In this document: positions 1 to 8,976 of the stretch, one piece after another
How the letters are laid out: every line of letters begins with the position of its first letter
Numbering within the stretch: position 1 is the first letter of the stretch
Assembly (NCBI RefSeq): GCF_002979755.1
Contig: NZ_PCPP01000001.1
Coordinates: forward strand, 280,665-344,664
DNA: 64,000 nucleotides
Direction: 5' to 3'
Source: Chryseobacterium culicis
GTDB lineage: Bacteria > Bacteroidota > Bacteroidia > Flavobacteriales > Weeksellaceae
Notes under the pieces: model-generated
The model's database searches: none
What the model saw: only the letters and a program-made list of their open reading frames with translations
What the model was told of the DNA's origin: nothing
Made by a program: the position numbers and the translations under genes

Positions 1-10
1 AAGAAACCTG

Positions 11-3000
11 ATGCCGTCACTTCCGGAAAGTATTCCCATGGGCGGTTCAATATATGTTCACGGAAGACATAAAGCAACCACCACAACCAGTGTTATGGGA
101 GTGGTGATCCCATTCAGACATATCACCTCACTTATTCCGGTATATCTCATTCCTTTTCCCCAGGAAGCTCCGCACGAAGGAGAAGTATATTACGGTTCAC
201 AGACCGTTCTGGCACAAGGAAGTAAAATGAGCGGAAACCAGCCTCAGCAGGTATTAACCTGTATGGGATTCCCTTTCGGAATGACGATGCTGCCCGCAAT
301 GCCGGATAAACCAAAGAAAAATCCACTGGCTTATTTTGCTTTCTATAATAACTTCTCAAGCATGTATATTCAGATCAATACGGGTGGGCCTGTATTGGTG
401 GGCGGTGCTTTTGTTCCTCATGTGTATACCCCGGGAGAAATGCTGATGCGTCTTGCAGGGATGTTTTTAATGAGAAGCCTTACCAAAAAAATAGGCAAAA
501 TGGGAGCTAATAGTTTAAAGAAGCTGAATAACAGTGTTCTTAAAAAAGCTCCATTCAATAAGTTCAAATTTTCGAATGCCTTATCCAAAAAACTATGCCA
601 TTGGGGGCTTGAACCTGTTAATTTTGCAACGGGCGCTATGTTTTTTGAGTGGGATGATTTTGAAATCCAGGGAAATACCCCTTTACTCTGGAAAAATATA
701 TGGCATAGCGACAGACCTTATGATTCTGGTCCTTTAGGAAATGGTGTCTTTAATAATCATGATCTGTTTATCCTTCCTGAAGAGCATAATAAATTTGCCG
801 GCTGGATGCATCCTGAAGAAAATATGGCGATGCTTATTCCTGTACCTGAAATAGGGGATGAAATGACGTATTTCAGAGATCATAAAATCTGGCAGTACAG
901 ACCAAGCAGCAGTATCTGGATTGTTCGTAAGGGAACGGATATTTATACCTATTCACGTTTTCATCATGCCACAGAAGGAGTGGTATATAAAGTAACCCGG
1001 ATTGAATATGGTGACGGAACGATTCGTGAATACGAATATGAAGATCGAAATATTATTTTGAAAAGAATAAAAGATGTTGGTACTGAATCTAGTATAGAAA
1101 CAGTTATTCATCCTGAACATAAAAAGATATCAGAAGTTTATTACTGTTATAAAAAACAAAGAGATCTGCAGGTTCGTTATGATTATGATGATCGGGGAAA
1201 TCTTACTCATGTCTGGGATATTCACAAAAAAGCAATGGTCTTTGAATATGATGGAAACAATCAGATTGTAAGAAGAACCAACCGAAATGGGATGAGCTAT
1301 ATCTGGAAATATGATAAAGAAGGAAGAGTTATATATACTAAAGGTCTGGACGGATATATGGAAGGAAGTTTTCATTATGATGATGAAGAAGGCTTTACAG
1401 AAGTGATCTATCCCAAACAGCATAATAAAACAGAACGGTATTACTACGATGATAATTTTCTTGTCTATAAAAAAGTAGATGGAGAAGGCGGGGAAACATG
1501 GTATGACTTTACAGCGCACAATGAACTGAAAATGATAGGAAGCCCCGAAGGACGTGTTCAGGGATATACCTATGATGAAATGGGAAATATCAAGACTTTT
1601 CACAGCCCTGATGGTGAAGAATATCATTACCAGTACAATGAATTTGGACAGGTTGTTGCCCGTTTTTCCCCTTCAGGCGTTTCTGAAACATGGAATTATG
1701 ATGAATATGGAAGACTAATCAGCCATACAGATGCGGCAGAAGAAAATGTATGTTATGAATATGCTGATGGGAAAAGGCTTCCCGAAAAAAGTATCAGAGA
1801 ACATGTTACAACATCTTACGGATATAATAAGAGAGGCCAGCTTATTCAGCTGATGAATACGGTCGGGACTGAACAGTTTTGGAAATATGATGAATATGGA
1901 AGATTGCTGGTTTTCAGTCCGAAACCCTTCAACAGAACCCTGTGGAACAGAGATAAAATGGGACGGGTAATTGAAATGAATGAACAGGGGCAGTTACCGA
2001 TAAAACTTCGTTACGATGCCTATGATCTTCCGGTGTACGCCACAGATGGCCGCGCAGAATGGCTCATGAGCTATACTCCAATGGGAAGTCTCAAGAAACA
2101 GGTTCGCCGGAATGCCCTTACCAATAAAAAAGAAGAAACACTAGCCTTTGGATATGATGCTTATGAAAACTTAATGAGCATTACCAATGAAAAAGGAGAA
2201 ATCTATGCCTTTGAAAGAGATTATAATAACAAGATCATAGGAGAAACAGGTTTTGAAGGACAGAAAAAATTCTTTGTCCGTGATAAGGACGGTTTAATTA
2301 TTCAAAGAAGAACACCTCGTGGAAATACCATTTTCTATGAATATGATCTGGCGGGAAGAATAACGCAGGTTGATTATCCGGATGGAACCTGGGAAGCCTA
2401 TCAGTATGATACTTCAGGATTGCTTATTAAAGCGGATAACGAAGATAGCAGCGTAAGTTTTCAGAGAAACCCATTAGGACAAATTATTCAAGAAAAACAG
2501 GGTGAACATTCTGTTCTGTATGAATATGATCACCAGGGAAATCTCACTGGTCTCAAAAGCAGCCTGGGAGCGGAAATTGATTATTCTTATACGGATCTGG
2601 GACAGCTCAAAAATATTTCTGCAGCTACCACAGAAGTTATCTTGCCCTGGAAGATGAATATTGAAATCAGTAAGAATGAACAAGTCCTTTCTCGTGAAAT
2701 GACAGGCGGTATAGACAGTACTTTTGAATTCGATCATACAGGAATGCCTGTAAGTCAGAAAGTAACCATTAATAAAACAAATACTACTTTCCATAAAGAT
2801 TATATATGGGGAGAAGGAAGCCGTTTGCTGAATATCCTTGACAAAGTGAAAGGCAGCAGAACAAAATTTGATTATGATGCATTCGGAAGTCTTACCGCTG
2901 CAGAATATTCCAACGGAAAAGTTCAGCATAAAAATCCTGATGCAACCGGCTGCTTATATGAAAGTACAAAACGTACTGACCGTATCTATGACAAAGGCGG

Positions 3001-4300
3001 AAAGCTGATGCGGGATAAAAACTGGTTTTATCACTACGATGAAGAAGGTAATTTATTATTAAAGAGTAAACGGGTAATCAATAATGCAAGGCCGGAACAT
3101 TTGGAAGAACCCAACAATACTCATCCTTATTACAAAGCCATTGCTTCAGATTGGCTTAGCCCCTCGAAAATGCCATCCGGAACTCTTTTACCCAATGTGA
3201 ATGATGATTTATCCACAGAAGTACAAACCCCCGAATGGGAGTCTGGAGACTGGAGTTACTCCTGGAGTGCCAATGGAATGCTGGCTAAAGTAAAACGTCC
3301 GGATGGGAAGGAAGTACAATTTGAATATGATGCACTGGGCAGAAGAACTTCGAAAATTGGTGGGCAGAAAATAACTCGTTATATTTGGGATGGCAACGTT
3401 CTTTTACATGAATGGAATTATGATATTGAGGAAATTCCTGCAACTGAAATTGATGATGAAGGTAATATCATCGTTAAACAAGAACCTGTAGAGAATTTAG
3501 TAACCTGGATTTATGAGACAGGAAGCCATGTACCATCTGCAAAGATAGAAGGAAACAGAAAGGCATCCATTATTTCAGATTATATAGGGAGACCTGTTCA
3601 GGCTTATGACGAAGAGGGAAATCTGGTATGGAGCGCAGAATATGATATTTTTGGAAGAGTTGAAAATGTAAAGGGAGAAGAATCCTTTATTCCTTTCAGG
3701 CAGCAAGGGCAGTATGAGGATGAAGAGACTGGACTTTACTACAACAGATTCCGGTATTATGATATGAAAAATGGGACTTATCTTTCTCAGGATCCAATAG
3801 GCCCGCTTGGAGATAATCCTAATCTGTATGCCTATACGCATGATAGCAATTCCGAAATTGATCCGCTGGGATTGATGGAGGTTGATGGAGGATGGTCACG
3901 AAGAAAAGCAGAACGAGGCTCAATTATCAATGCAAAAAGACCTACACCACCTTCTGTACATGCTACCAAACATATTCAGGCGACTTCTATGGAAGATGCC
4001 AAAGCCAGAAGTATTAAAGGAGTAGGAGGTAAACCTGAAGGATCATATTTCCCGGATGTAGTGAAAGATAACTTCAAAAATTTTGAGAAAAAGGCTGCAT
4101 TTGATGCAATGAGGAAAGGGAATGTAGTACCGAATGGAGGGGTTACTTACTATATTTATGAACATCCTACCGATATAGGATATAATATGGGCGAAAAAAC
4201 AAGATTCATGAGAGTGGAAGTAGCTTCCGGTACCATACACAGTCATCCGATTTCAGCAGCAGATGCCGCTAATTATATAAAAAAAGCAAATTACCGATAA
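11..4300 (+). CDS. PAAR-like/Rhs YD-repeat polymorphic toxin (start may lie outside the window)
   Basis: Large Rhs-family toxin carrier, likely delivered by a type VI-like secretion system. Residues 1 to about 190 are Gly/Pro-rich and resemble a PAAR-like tip region. From about residue 200 (EPVNFATGAMFF) it has the usual Rhs entry sequence, followed by dozens of YD-type repeats (forms such as YDEYGRL and YEYDLAGRI) to about residue 1240. The Rhs core motif (RFRYYDMKNGTYLSQDPIG) starts near residue 1245 and ends at DPLGL near 1285. The last roughly 140 residues are a variable tip, presumably the toxin, whose fold I do not recognise. The frame stays open upstream of the ATG to base 2, so the real start may be outside the window. 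Known of the family: the Rhs shell encapsulates and auto-cleaves the C-terminal toxin. Confidence 0.9.
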   Translation: MPSLPESIPMGGSIYVHGRHKATTTTSVMGVVIPFRHITSLIPVYLIPFPQEAPHEGEVYYGSQTVLAQGSKMSGNQPQQVLTCMGFPFGMTMLPAMPDKPKKNPLAYFAFYNNFSSMYIQINTGGPVLVGGAFVPHVYTPGEMLMRLAGMFLMRSLTKKIGKMGANSLKKLNNSVLKKAPFNKFKFSNALSKKLCHWGLEPVNFATGAMFFEWDDFEIQGNTPLLWKNIWHSDRPYDSGPLGNGVFNNHDLFILPEEHNKFAGWMHPEENMAMLIPVPEIGDEMTYFRDHKIWQYRPSSSIWIVRKGTDIYTYSRFHHATEGVVYKVTRIEYGDGTIREYEYEDRNIILKRIKDVGTESSIETVIHPEHKKISEVYYCYKKQRDLQVRYDYDDRGNLTHVWDIHKKAMVFEYDGNNQIVRRTNRNGMSYIWKYDKEGRVIYTKGLDGYMEGSFHYDDEEGFTEVIYPKQHNKTERYYYDDNFLVYKKVDGEGGETWYDFTAHNELKMIGSPEGRVQGYTYDEMGNIKTFHSPDGEEYHYQYNEFGQVVARFSPSGVSETWNYDEYGRLISHTDAAEENVCYEYADGKRLPEKSIREHVTTSYGYNKRGQLIQLMNTVGTEQFWKYDEYGRLLVFSPKPFNRTLWNRDKMGRVIEMNEQGQLPIKLRYDAYDLPVYATDGRAEWLMSYTPMGSLKKQVRRNALTNKKEETLAFGYDAYENLMSITNEKGEIYAFERDYNNKIIGETGFEGQKKFFVRDKDGLIIQRRTPRGNTIFYEYDLAGRITQVDYPDGTWEAYQYDTSGLLIKADNEDSSVSFQRNPLGQIIQEKQGEHSVLYEYDHQGNLTGLKSSLGAEIDYSYTDLGQLKNISAATTEVILPWKMNIEISKNEQVLSREMTGGIDSTFEFDHTGMPVSQKVTINKTNTTFHKDYIWGEGSRLLNILDKVKGSRTKFDYDAFGSLTAAEYSNGKVQHKNPDATGCLYESTKRTDRIYDKGGKLMRDKNWFYHYDEEGNLLLKSKRVINNARPEHLEEPNNTHPYYKAIASDWLSPSKMPSGTLLPNVNDDLSTEVQTPEWESGDWSYSWSANGMLAKVKRPDGKEVQFEYDALGRRTSKIGGQKITRYIWDGNVLLHEWNYDIEEIPATEIDDEGNIIVKQEPVENLVTWIYETGSHVPSAKIEGNRKASIISDYIGRPVQAYDEEGNLVWSAEYDIFGRVENVKGEESFIPFRQQGQYEDEETGLYYNRFRYYDMKNGTYLSQDPIGPLGDNPNLYAYTHDSNSEIDPLGLMEVDGGWSRRKAERGSIINAKRPTPPSVHATKHIQATSMEDAKARSIKGVGGKPEGSYFPDVVKDNFKNFEKKAAFDAMRKGNVVPNGGVTYYIYEHPTDIGYNMGEKTRFMRVEVASGTIHSHPISAADAANYIKKANYR

Positions 4301-4302
4301 CA

Positions 4303-4971
4303 ATGACAGATAAAGGAATATTAAACAACGGAATTCAGGTTGAAGGAGGGTGGAGTATTGATGCAAATGTCTTTATAGATAAGAATTACAATATACTGGA
4401 TATACCTTTTGATAATACCTTATTATTGAGTGCCGTAAATCACATTACAGGAAAAACAATTTCTATTTCATATGAAAATAGCAACGTGGGATATTCTTTT
4501 GATACATGTGTGTTATCCAGATCTTTAGGAGAATGGCGAAATGATGATGCTACAAACATTTATAAAACGATAAAAACAGGTCATCATATTGATGAATTCT
4601 ACGATTTATTATCAGAATACCTCAATCCGTTACAAAAAGATCTTATTCCATTAAAAATTTCCAGTTGGACAATCATTTATAATAACCTGAAAAGAAACAA
4701 CGACGGATATGATGATAGAGAACTGATTTTTTCAGCAACAAGAGGAAAGCTTTTTATAGATATAACCTACAACCGGAATTGGGAAAAACCCTACTATATC
4801 TATATGGGATTGTCAAAGTATGATTATTCCGAAATCGTTTATAATTTAAATAAGCCTCCAAGAGAATATCAGGAAATATTTTTGGAAAATGTAGAAGAAG
4901 TAGTGGTCATCATTAATGATTTTCTCATAGAACTAGACCATTATTTATCTGGAATTCCAAGAAAGAGCTGA
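4303..4971 (+). CDS. candidate immunity protein for the upstream Rhs toxin
   Basis: 222-residue acidic, soluble protein with no signal peptide or membrane segment; family not recognised. It starts two bases after the stop codon of the Rhs gene, so it is almost certainly translationally coupled to it. In Rhs and other polymorphic toxin loci this position is normally held by the cognate immunity gene. The role is inferred from position only. The sequence is rich in Tyr, Asn, Ile and Asp, typical of rapidly exchanged immunity genes. Confidence 0.65.
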   Translation: MTDKGILNNGIQVEGGWSIDANVFIDKNYNILDIPFDNTLLLSAVNHITGKTISISYENSNVGYSFDTCVLSRSLGEWRNDDATNIYKTIKTGHHIDEFYDLLSEYLNPLQKDLIPLKISSWTIIYNNLKRNNDGYDDRELIFSATRGKLFIDITYNRNWEKPYYIYMGLSKYDYSEIVYNLNKPPREYQEIFLENVEEVVVIINDFLIELDHYLSGIPRKS

Positions 4972-5052
4972 GCATTACTTTGAGGTACAATTAATAAGGG
5001 CTCAAAAACACAGTAATACTGTTGAAATATATAATCCAAATCCAATCTATAT

Positions 5053-5547
5053 ATGAAAAAAATATTCTCCGAAAGTAAAGGTTTCGTGATATTTAGTCCA
5101 CAACTTTTAGCAAAATACCTGCAGGAACATAATCTCCCGGGTAATAATATTTTAAAATATTTTGTAGAAAATGAACATGGGGATGAAATAACAAAATCAG
5201 GAATTGCGATTCCGATAATAGGGGTAGAAGAAGACCATTATGCATTCCGGGTCTCTGTAAATGATGAAAAGATTTTGAATGATGATGAGGTAGAAGTAGA
5301 GTCCAGAGGCTGGGTTTTTCAGACGGTTAATAATGAAGTGAAAATTGTTGGCATCGGTTATTTGAAAGATATTACCTCTATTAATGATGAAAACAGCATT
5401 ACTTTATCCTTAGATAATGGATGGTATGCTTTAAAAATACGGGGCGGAAATAAAAATGGCGAAAGAGTATTTGAGCTGCATATGGAGAAACAGGATATGC
5501 ATCCGGCTTTTAGCGGAGATGTTACTACCGAATATTACTACGGATAA
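5053..5547 (+). CDS. hypothetical protein in the Rhs cassette, possible second immunity gene
   Basis: 164 residues, acidic, no signal peptide; no family recognised. It lies 81 bases after the candidate immunity gene on the same strand. The composition suggests a small beta-rich cytosolic protein, with short hydrophobic strands alternating with turns and a C-terminal TTEYYYG. Rhs loci often carry extra immunity genes or displaced toxin-tip remnants, so a second or orphan immunity protein is the simplest guess. It could equally be an unrelated small gene. Confidence 0.5.
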   Translation: MKKIFSESKGFVIFSPQLLAKYLQEHNLPGNNILKYFVENEHGDEITKSGIAIPIIGVEEDHYAFRVSVNDEKILNDDEVEVESRGWVFQTVNNEVKIVGIGYLKDITSINDENSITLSLDNGWYALKIRGGNKNGERVFELHMEKQDMHPAFSGDVTTEYYYG

Positions 5548-5697
5548 ATAAATATTGAAAAATAGGGTTGAAGGGCTAAATATTTCATACATGAAGTTAA
5601 ATACCTGATGTTGAGTCCCTGATACCCGCATTTTCCTTGTTTTTGAAAGCTGTGTTTTCTTTAAAACCGGAAAAATGCAAAATTTATTGAAAAAATA

Positions 5698-5729
5698 TTT
5701 TGTCGGTAATAAAAAACTTTCTATATTTG
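5698..5729 (+). promoter_or_regulatory. Bacteroidota-type promoter of tRNA-Ser
   Basis: TTTTG at 5698-5702 and TATATTTG at 5722-5729 are separated by 19 bases, which matches the Bacteroidota primary sigma consensus (TTTG, about 19 bp, TAnnTTTG). It lies 34 bases before the mature tRNA 5' end. Confidence 0.75.
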
Positions 5730-5763
5730 CACCACTGAAAACAACGGTACTACCGGAGTTTAA

Positions 5764-5848
5764 GGAGAGTTGGCAGAGTGGTCGATTGCGGCAGTCTTGA
5801 AAACTGTTGACTGTAACAGGTCCGGGGGTTCGAATCCCTCACTCTCCG
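5764..5848 (+). tRNA. tRNA-Ser(UGA)
   Basis: The acceptor stem GGAGAGT pairs with ACTCTCC. The anticodon stem GCAGT/ACTGT encloses loop CTTGAAA, giving anticodon UGA (Ser). A long variable arm, as expected of class II tRNA-Ser, precedes the T arm with GGTTCGAATCC. The 3' CCA is not encoded. A terminator follows directly. Confidence 0.96.
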
Positions 5849-5855
5849 CAGAAAA

Positions 5856-5890
5856 AGCTACAGATCTTTTGATTTGTAGCTTTTTTATTT
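5856..5890 (+). terminator. intrinsic terminator of tRNA-Ser
   Basis: AGCTACAGATC pairs with GATTTGTAGCT across a TTTT loop, followed by a run of T. Confidence 0.85.
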
Positions 5891-5966
5891 TGTATAGAAT
5901 TTAAAAACAAAAAGACCTGCAATTCATACGAACTACAGGCTTTTATTGGAGAGAATACAGTTCTTT

Positions 5967-6113
5967 TTAACTTAATATCTCACATGGTGCTACACAAATC
6001 ACCCAAGGACATCTTTTGATTCCCGGAGGTGGGCAGCATGCTTCGGAACAGCTTAATGCTCCTCCGTTAGTAGTCTTCAACTGCTCTCTTGAAATTTTTT
6101 TTAAATTTTTCAT
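5967..6113 (-). CDS. double-glycine-leader Cys-rich peptide A (48 aa)
   Basis: Small gene read from the reverse strand. The product starts MKNLKKISREQLKTTNGG, a charged amphipathic leader ending in Gly-Gly, followed by a 30-residue core with 6 Cys (SCSEACCPPPGIKRC...CVAPC). Peptides with this leader recur in Chryseobacterium and are usually labelled bacteriocin-like. In known systems the GG leader is cleaved by a peptidase-containing ABC exporter. No modifying enzyme or exporter lies nearby, so maturation must be encoded elsewhere if it occurs. It follows a sister peptide gene 27 bases upstream on the same strand. The leader match between the two genes argues that both are real. The function of the core is unknown. 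Confidence 0.75.
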   Translation of the reverse strand: MKNLKKISREQLKTTNGGALSCSEACCPPPGIKRCPWVICVAPCEILS

Positions 6114-6140
6114 AGTCAAGTCATTGTATTAAACATAAAA

Positions 6141-6284
6141 CTAAGGCTGGTTTCCACCACCACATCCATCGTAAGGCATACATTGCCACTTACCACCGAT
6201 TAAGCACAGTTGGCCGCCTCTGCAGTCAATTCCACCCTTAATTGTTTTCAATTCCTGTCTTTCGATTTTCTTTAAATTTTTCAT
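6141..6284 (-). CDS. double-glycine-leader Cys-rich peptide B (47 aa)
   Basis: Sister of the adjacent peptide A and first in the pair on the reverse strand. The leader MKNLKKIERQELKTIKGG differs from that of peptide A at only six of 18 positions and ends in Gly-Gly. The 29-residue core (4 Cys, Gly-rich, ending CGGGNQP) is unrelated to the core of A. Conserved leaders with divergent cores are the hallmark of leader-guided secreted or modified peptides. A bacteriocin-like or signalling role is inference. Confidence 0.75.
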   Translation of the reverse strand: MKNLKKIERQELKTIKGGIDCRGGQLCLIGGKWQCMPYDGCGGGNQP

Positions 6285-6559
6285 AATAATTTAGGTTTAG
6301 TTCTATCCGAAATTAATAAATTTTTATCAACTGTTGTAGAATTATTTTGAAAATATTTATTTTATTCAATAGATTGTTTGATATTTTACCTCTTATTTTT
6401 TGAAATGATGTAAAATGTAATGGGTAAGGAGAGGATTCATTCCCGGATTTTATAAGGAATTGATTTCATTGATATAAAATCTTGTCTTGTGGCAAGTCTG
6501 GTTTCATAATGACTCGCTAATTTTGATTAAAATGTTAATCCACTAAATCTGATAATATT

Positions 6560-7420
6560 ATGAAAAGTTTATTCAAATGCTCTGCATTATTAGTCCTGGC
6601 TATTGCTCTTACAATATCACAGTTATACGGACAAAAAGTAAAACCCTCTGAAAGTGGCTATGCCCCTGTAAATGGTATCAAAGTTTATTATGAAGTCTAT
6701 GGGAAAGGAAAACCTATTGTGCTGCTGCATGGTGCCTTCATGACAATTGATTTGAACTGGGGAGAATTGATCCCCGAGCTCTCAAAAAACAGAAAAGTCA
6801 TCGCTCTTGAATTACAGGGACACGGACATACTCCGTTTTCAGAGAGGAAATTATCCCATGCTACTTTGGCCAGTGATGTTACCAAGGTAATGGACTATCT
6901 GAAAATTGATAAAGCCGATGTGGCCGGATATAGTTTTGGAGGAGAAGTGGCTTATCAGTTAGCGATACAGAGTCCGGAAAGACTGAACAAGCTGGTTATC
7001 ATTTCATCAACCTATAAAACCAGCGGCTGGCTGCCTGAAGTAAATAAAGCATTTGAAGGAATGAAACCTGATCTTTTTACGAACAGTCCTCTGCATACAG
7101 CTTATAATGCCGTAGCTCCTGATAAAACAAAATGGACAAAATTTCTGGAACAGATGATGGCTTCTGCCAGACAGCCTTTCGACCTTGGTGACGGGAATAT
7201 TTCTAAAATTCCGGTACCTGTTTTAATCATAGCCGGTGATAATGACGGATTGGATAAAACAGAACTTTCAAAAACCTATAAATTATTGGGAGGTGATGTT
7301 TTTGCAGATATGGGACCCATGCCAAAATCTCAATTGGCTGTTGCTCCGGGGCAAACCCATGTGAGTCTGATGATGCAGACGACATTGATTCTGAATTATC
7401 TGAACAGTTTTTTAAAATAG
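6560..7420 (+). CDS. exported alpha/beta hydrolase
   Basis: 286-residue alpha/beta-hydrolase fold protein with an N-terminal signal peptide ending near QLYGQ. Visible motifs are the oxyanion region LLHGAF (about residue 55), GHGHTPFS, the nucleophile elbow GYSFGGE (about 122), the acid-strand region IIAGDNDGLD (about 225) and the catalytic His in PGQTHVSL near the C-terminus. The Ser-Asp-His triad looks intact. The substrate is unknown; such proteins include esterases, haloperoxidase-like enzymes and dienelactone hydrolase relatives. The gene is followed within 5 bases by a VOC protein gene, so the two are probably co-transcribed. Confidence 0.9.
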   Translation: MKSLFKCSALLVLAIALTISQLYGQKVKPSESGYAPVNGIKVYYEVYGKGKPIVLLHGAFMTIDLNWGELIPELSKNRKVIALELQGHGHTPFSERKLSHATLASDVTKVMDYLKIDKADVAGYSFGGEVAYQLAIQSPERLNKLVIISSTYKTSGWLPEVNKAFEGMKPDLFTNSPLHTAYNAVAPDKTKWTKFLEQMMASARQPFDLGDGNISKIPVPVLIIAGDNDGLDKTELSKTYKLLGGDVFADMGPMPKSQLAVAPGQTHVSLMMQTTLILNYLNSFLK

Positions 7421-7424
7421 CTTG

Positions 7425-7796
7425 ATGATGAAGACCCAATTTGAAGCAGGAATTAATATCGCCATAAAAATTCCAAAAAATAAATACGAAAAGACCGTTT
7501 CTTTTTACAGGGATATTTTAAAACTTGATGTGGAGGAAAAGGCCATTAATAATCCAACCGTTTCCAGAACCCATGAAGTGAAATTCGGGAGTAATATCAT
7601 CTGGTTAGACTGTGTCGACAACTATACCCATTCTGAAACCTGGTTACAGCTTACAGTTCCTGATGTGGAAGCAGCAACTCAATATTTGCAATCAAATGGA
7701 GTGGAAACCTGTGATGAAATTGAAGAACTTCCTGAGGATATGCACTGGATTACGGATCCGGCGGGTACAGTATTTAATTTGCAGCAAAAGAAATAA
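7425..7796 (+). CDS. VOC (glyoxalase/bleomycin-resistance fold) family protein
   Basis: About 123 residues with the betaalphabetabetabeta pattern of the vicinal oxygen chelate superfamily: SFYRDILKLDV near the N-terminus, TWLQLTVPDVEAATQYL in the middle, and a C-terminal ITDPAGTVFNL strand. The metal ligands usual in true glyoxalase I are not obvious, so it may be a binding protein or an uncharacterised enzyme. It starts 5 bases after the hydrolase stop, at tandem ATG codons (7425 or 7428); an in-frame TTG at 7422 is less likely. The substrate cannot be told. Confidence 0.8.
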   Translation: MMKTQFEAGINIAIKIPKNKYEKTVSFYRDILKLDVEEKAINNPTVSRTHEVKFGSNIIWLDCVDNYTHSETWLQLTVPDVEAATQYLQSNGVETCDEIEELPEDMHWITDPAGTVFNLQQKK

Positions 7797-7824
7797 ACTA
7801 AGGTATTTAATCATACTTTAATGC

Positions 7825-7892
7825 ATAAGAAGAGGTTGTCTCAAAAGTCAAATGTCATTCTGACGTAGGAAGAATCTCATTCTGCATGATAT
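7825..7892. repeat. probable interspersed intergenic repeat fragment
   Basis: The stretch beginning GAGGTTGTCTCAAAAGTCAA and continuing with TCATTCTGACGTAGGAAGAA resembles non-coding interspersed sequence often seen between flavobacterial genes (from memory). Only one copy is visible in this window, so repetition is not shown here. Confidence 0.35.
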
Positions 7893-7897
7893 AACCT

Positions 7898-8032
7898 ATC
7901 TTTTGTGGTCTGCAAATACATCATTAAGGTTCTGAACCTCTCCACCTGTGTCTTTACGATATCGTATGGGGTTATATAACCGGAAATTTGATCTGAGAGA
8001 CCTGAAAAAATGTTTAAAAGACCACAAAAGAT
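7898..8032. repeat. 135-bp element with 14-bp perfect terminal inverted repeats (MITE-like)
   Basis: ATCTTTTGTGGTCT at 7898-7911 is the exact reverse complement of AGACCACAAAAGAT at 8019-8032. The 107 bases between hold no credible gene. This looks like a miniature inverted-repeat element or a large hairpin. No target-site duplication is obvious. The rest of 7797-8224 contains no gene I can support. Confidence 0.5.
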
Positions 8033-8224
8033 GATCTTTTAATCCCAGATTTAAGGTCTTACAACCCTGATTTTTATATCAGAGACCGTTACAATCTGTT
8101 ATTTTAATCATTCGGAGACCAAATTATTTAAAATACATAATGAAAATATGAAAGGTTTATGAAAGGAAACAGTGTAATTTTAATACCTTTAGCCATCAAA
8201 TTATTAAAATATTAAAATATTCTC

Positions 8225-8767
8225 ATGCAGACGAAACCATTCACTTTTATTGCAACACTCTTTTTTCTGGTAGTAAGTGTAAGCGTATTTTCTCAGAAAA
8301 CGGCTACCTTAAATTCTTTACTGGACAAGAATTCAGAATTTATATTTCCGCAGACTCCCGATAAAATATCAAAAGCACTGAACGTAAAAACTGTTTTTTA
8401 TGAAGATGCCAATGAAGAAAAATATGCGAAATGGCCAATGAAGACAGGATTAGAACTCTATTGCAGTCTGGGGAAAGATAATATTGTTAATGAAATGTTT
8501 TTTACCACTTCAGATAACAAACCTCTAGTTATTGAAGGACTGCCTTTCGGTCTTATCCTGAATAAAAGTACATTGCAGGATAGTAAAACAAAGTTCAGTA
8601 AATACAATGCCAAGGCGCAAAAACTGGGAGCAGACAGTGAATTTCCGGGAGGATCAAAATTGGTTTTTAAAAAAGGAAAACACTATACAACATTGCTGTT
8701 TGACAGTAAAAATCTTCTCAAATCATTAAGCCTTACAACTGCGCTTATTGATCCGGCAGCGAATTAA
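8225..8767 (+). CDS. exported protein of unknown function
   Basis: 180 residues with a clear signal peptide (hydrophobic residues 8-20, cleavage near VFSQ). The mature part is a mixed alpha/beta domain with no cysteines that suggest disulfides and no recognised motif. It is probably periplasmic. It stands alone, with a strong terminator 25 bases downstream. No function is assigned. Confidence 0.75.
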   Translation: MQTKPFTFIATLFFLVVSVSVFSQKTATLNSLLDKNSEFIFPQTPDKISKALNVKTVFYEDANEEKYAKWPMKTGLELYCSLGKDNIVNEMFFTTSDNKPLVIEGLPFGLILNKSTLQDSKTKFSKYNAKAQKLGADSEFPGGSKLVFKKGKHYTTLLFDSKNLLKSLSLTTALIDPAAN

Positions 8768-8791
8768 TGAATAGAAAACCATAATCATAGT

Positions 8792-8822
8792 AAATCCGTT
8801 ATTCTTTGACGGATTTTTTTAT
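8792..8822 (+). terminator. intrinsic terminator
   Basis: AAATCCGT pairs with ACGGATTT, followed by a T run; it ends the transcript of the exported-protein gene. Confidence 0.8.
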
Positions 8823-8976
8823 TTACCGGAAGGAGAGTGGTTGATGAAATATACTCAACGGGAAAAATCCTTCATTTATTTCTTTATTTCCTTAGTTCAT
8901 TGTTTTCTGATTGAATGGTAAACAGGGTTACCATAGCTTTGACCTATCAAAAACAAAACAAGTAACACATAACATT

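Noticed and set aside
4226..4260. HSHP segment in the Rhs tip as a JAMM metalloprotease motif
   Set aside because: The JAMM pattern needs a downstream Ser and Asp at fixed spacing and an upstream Glu; the spacing here does not fit.
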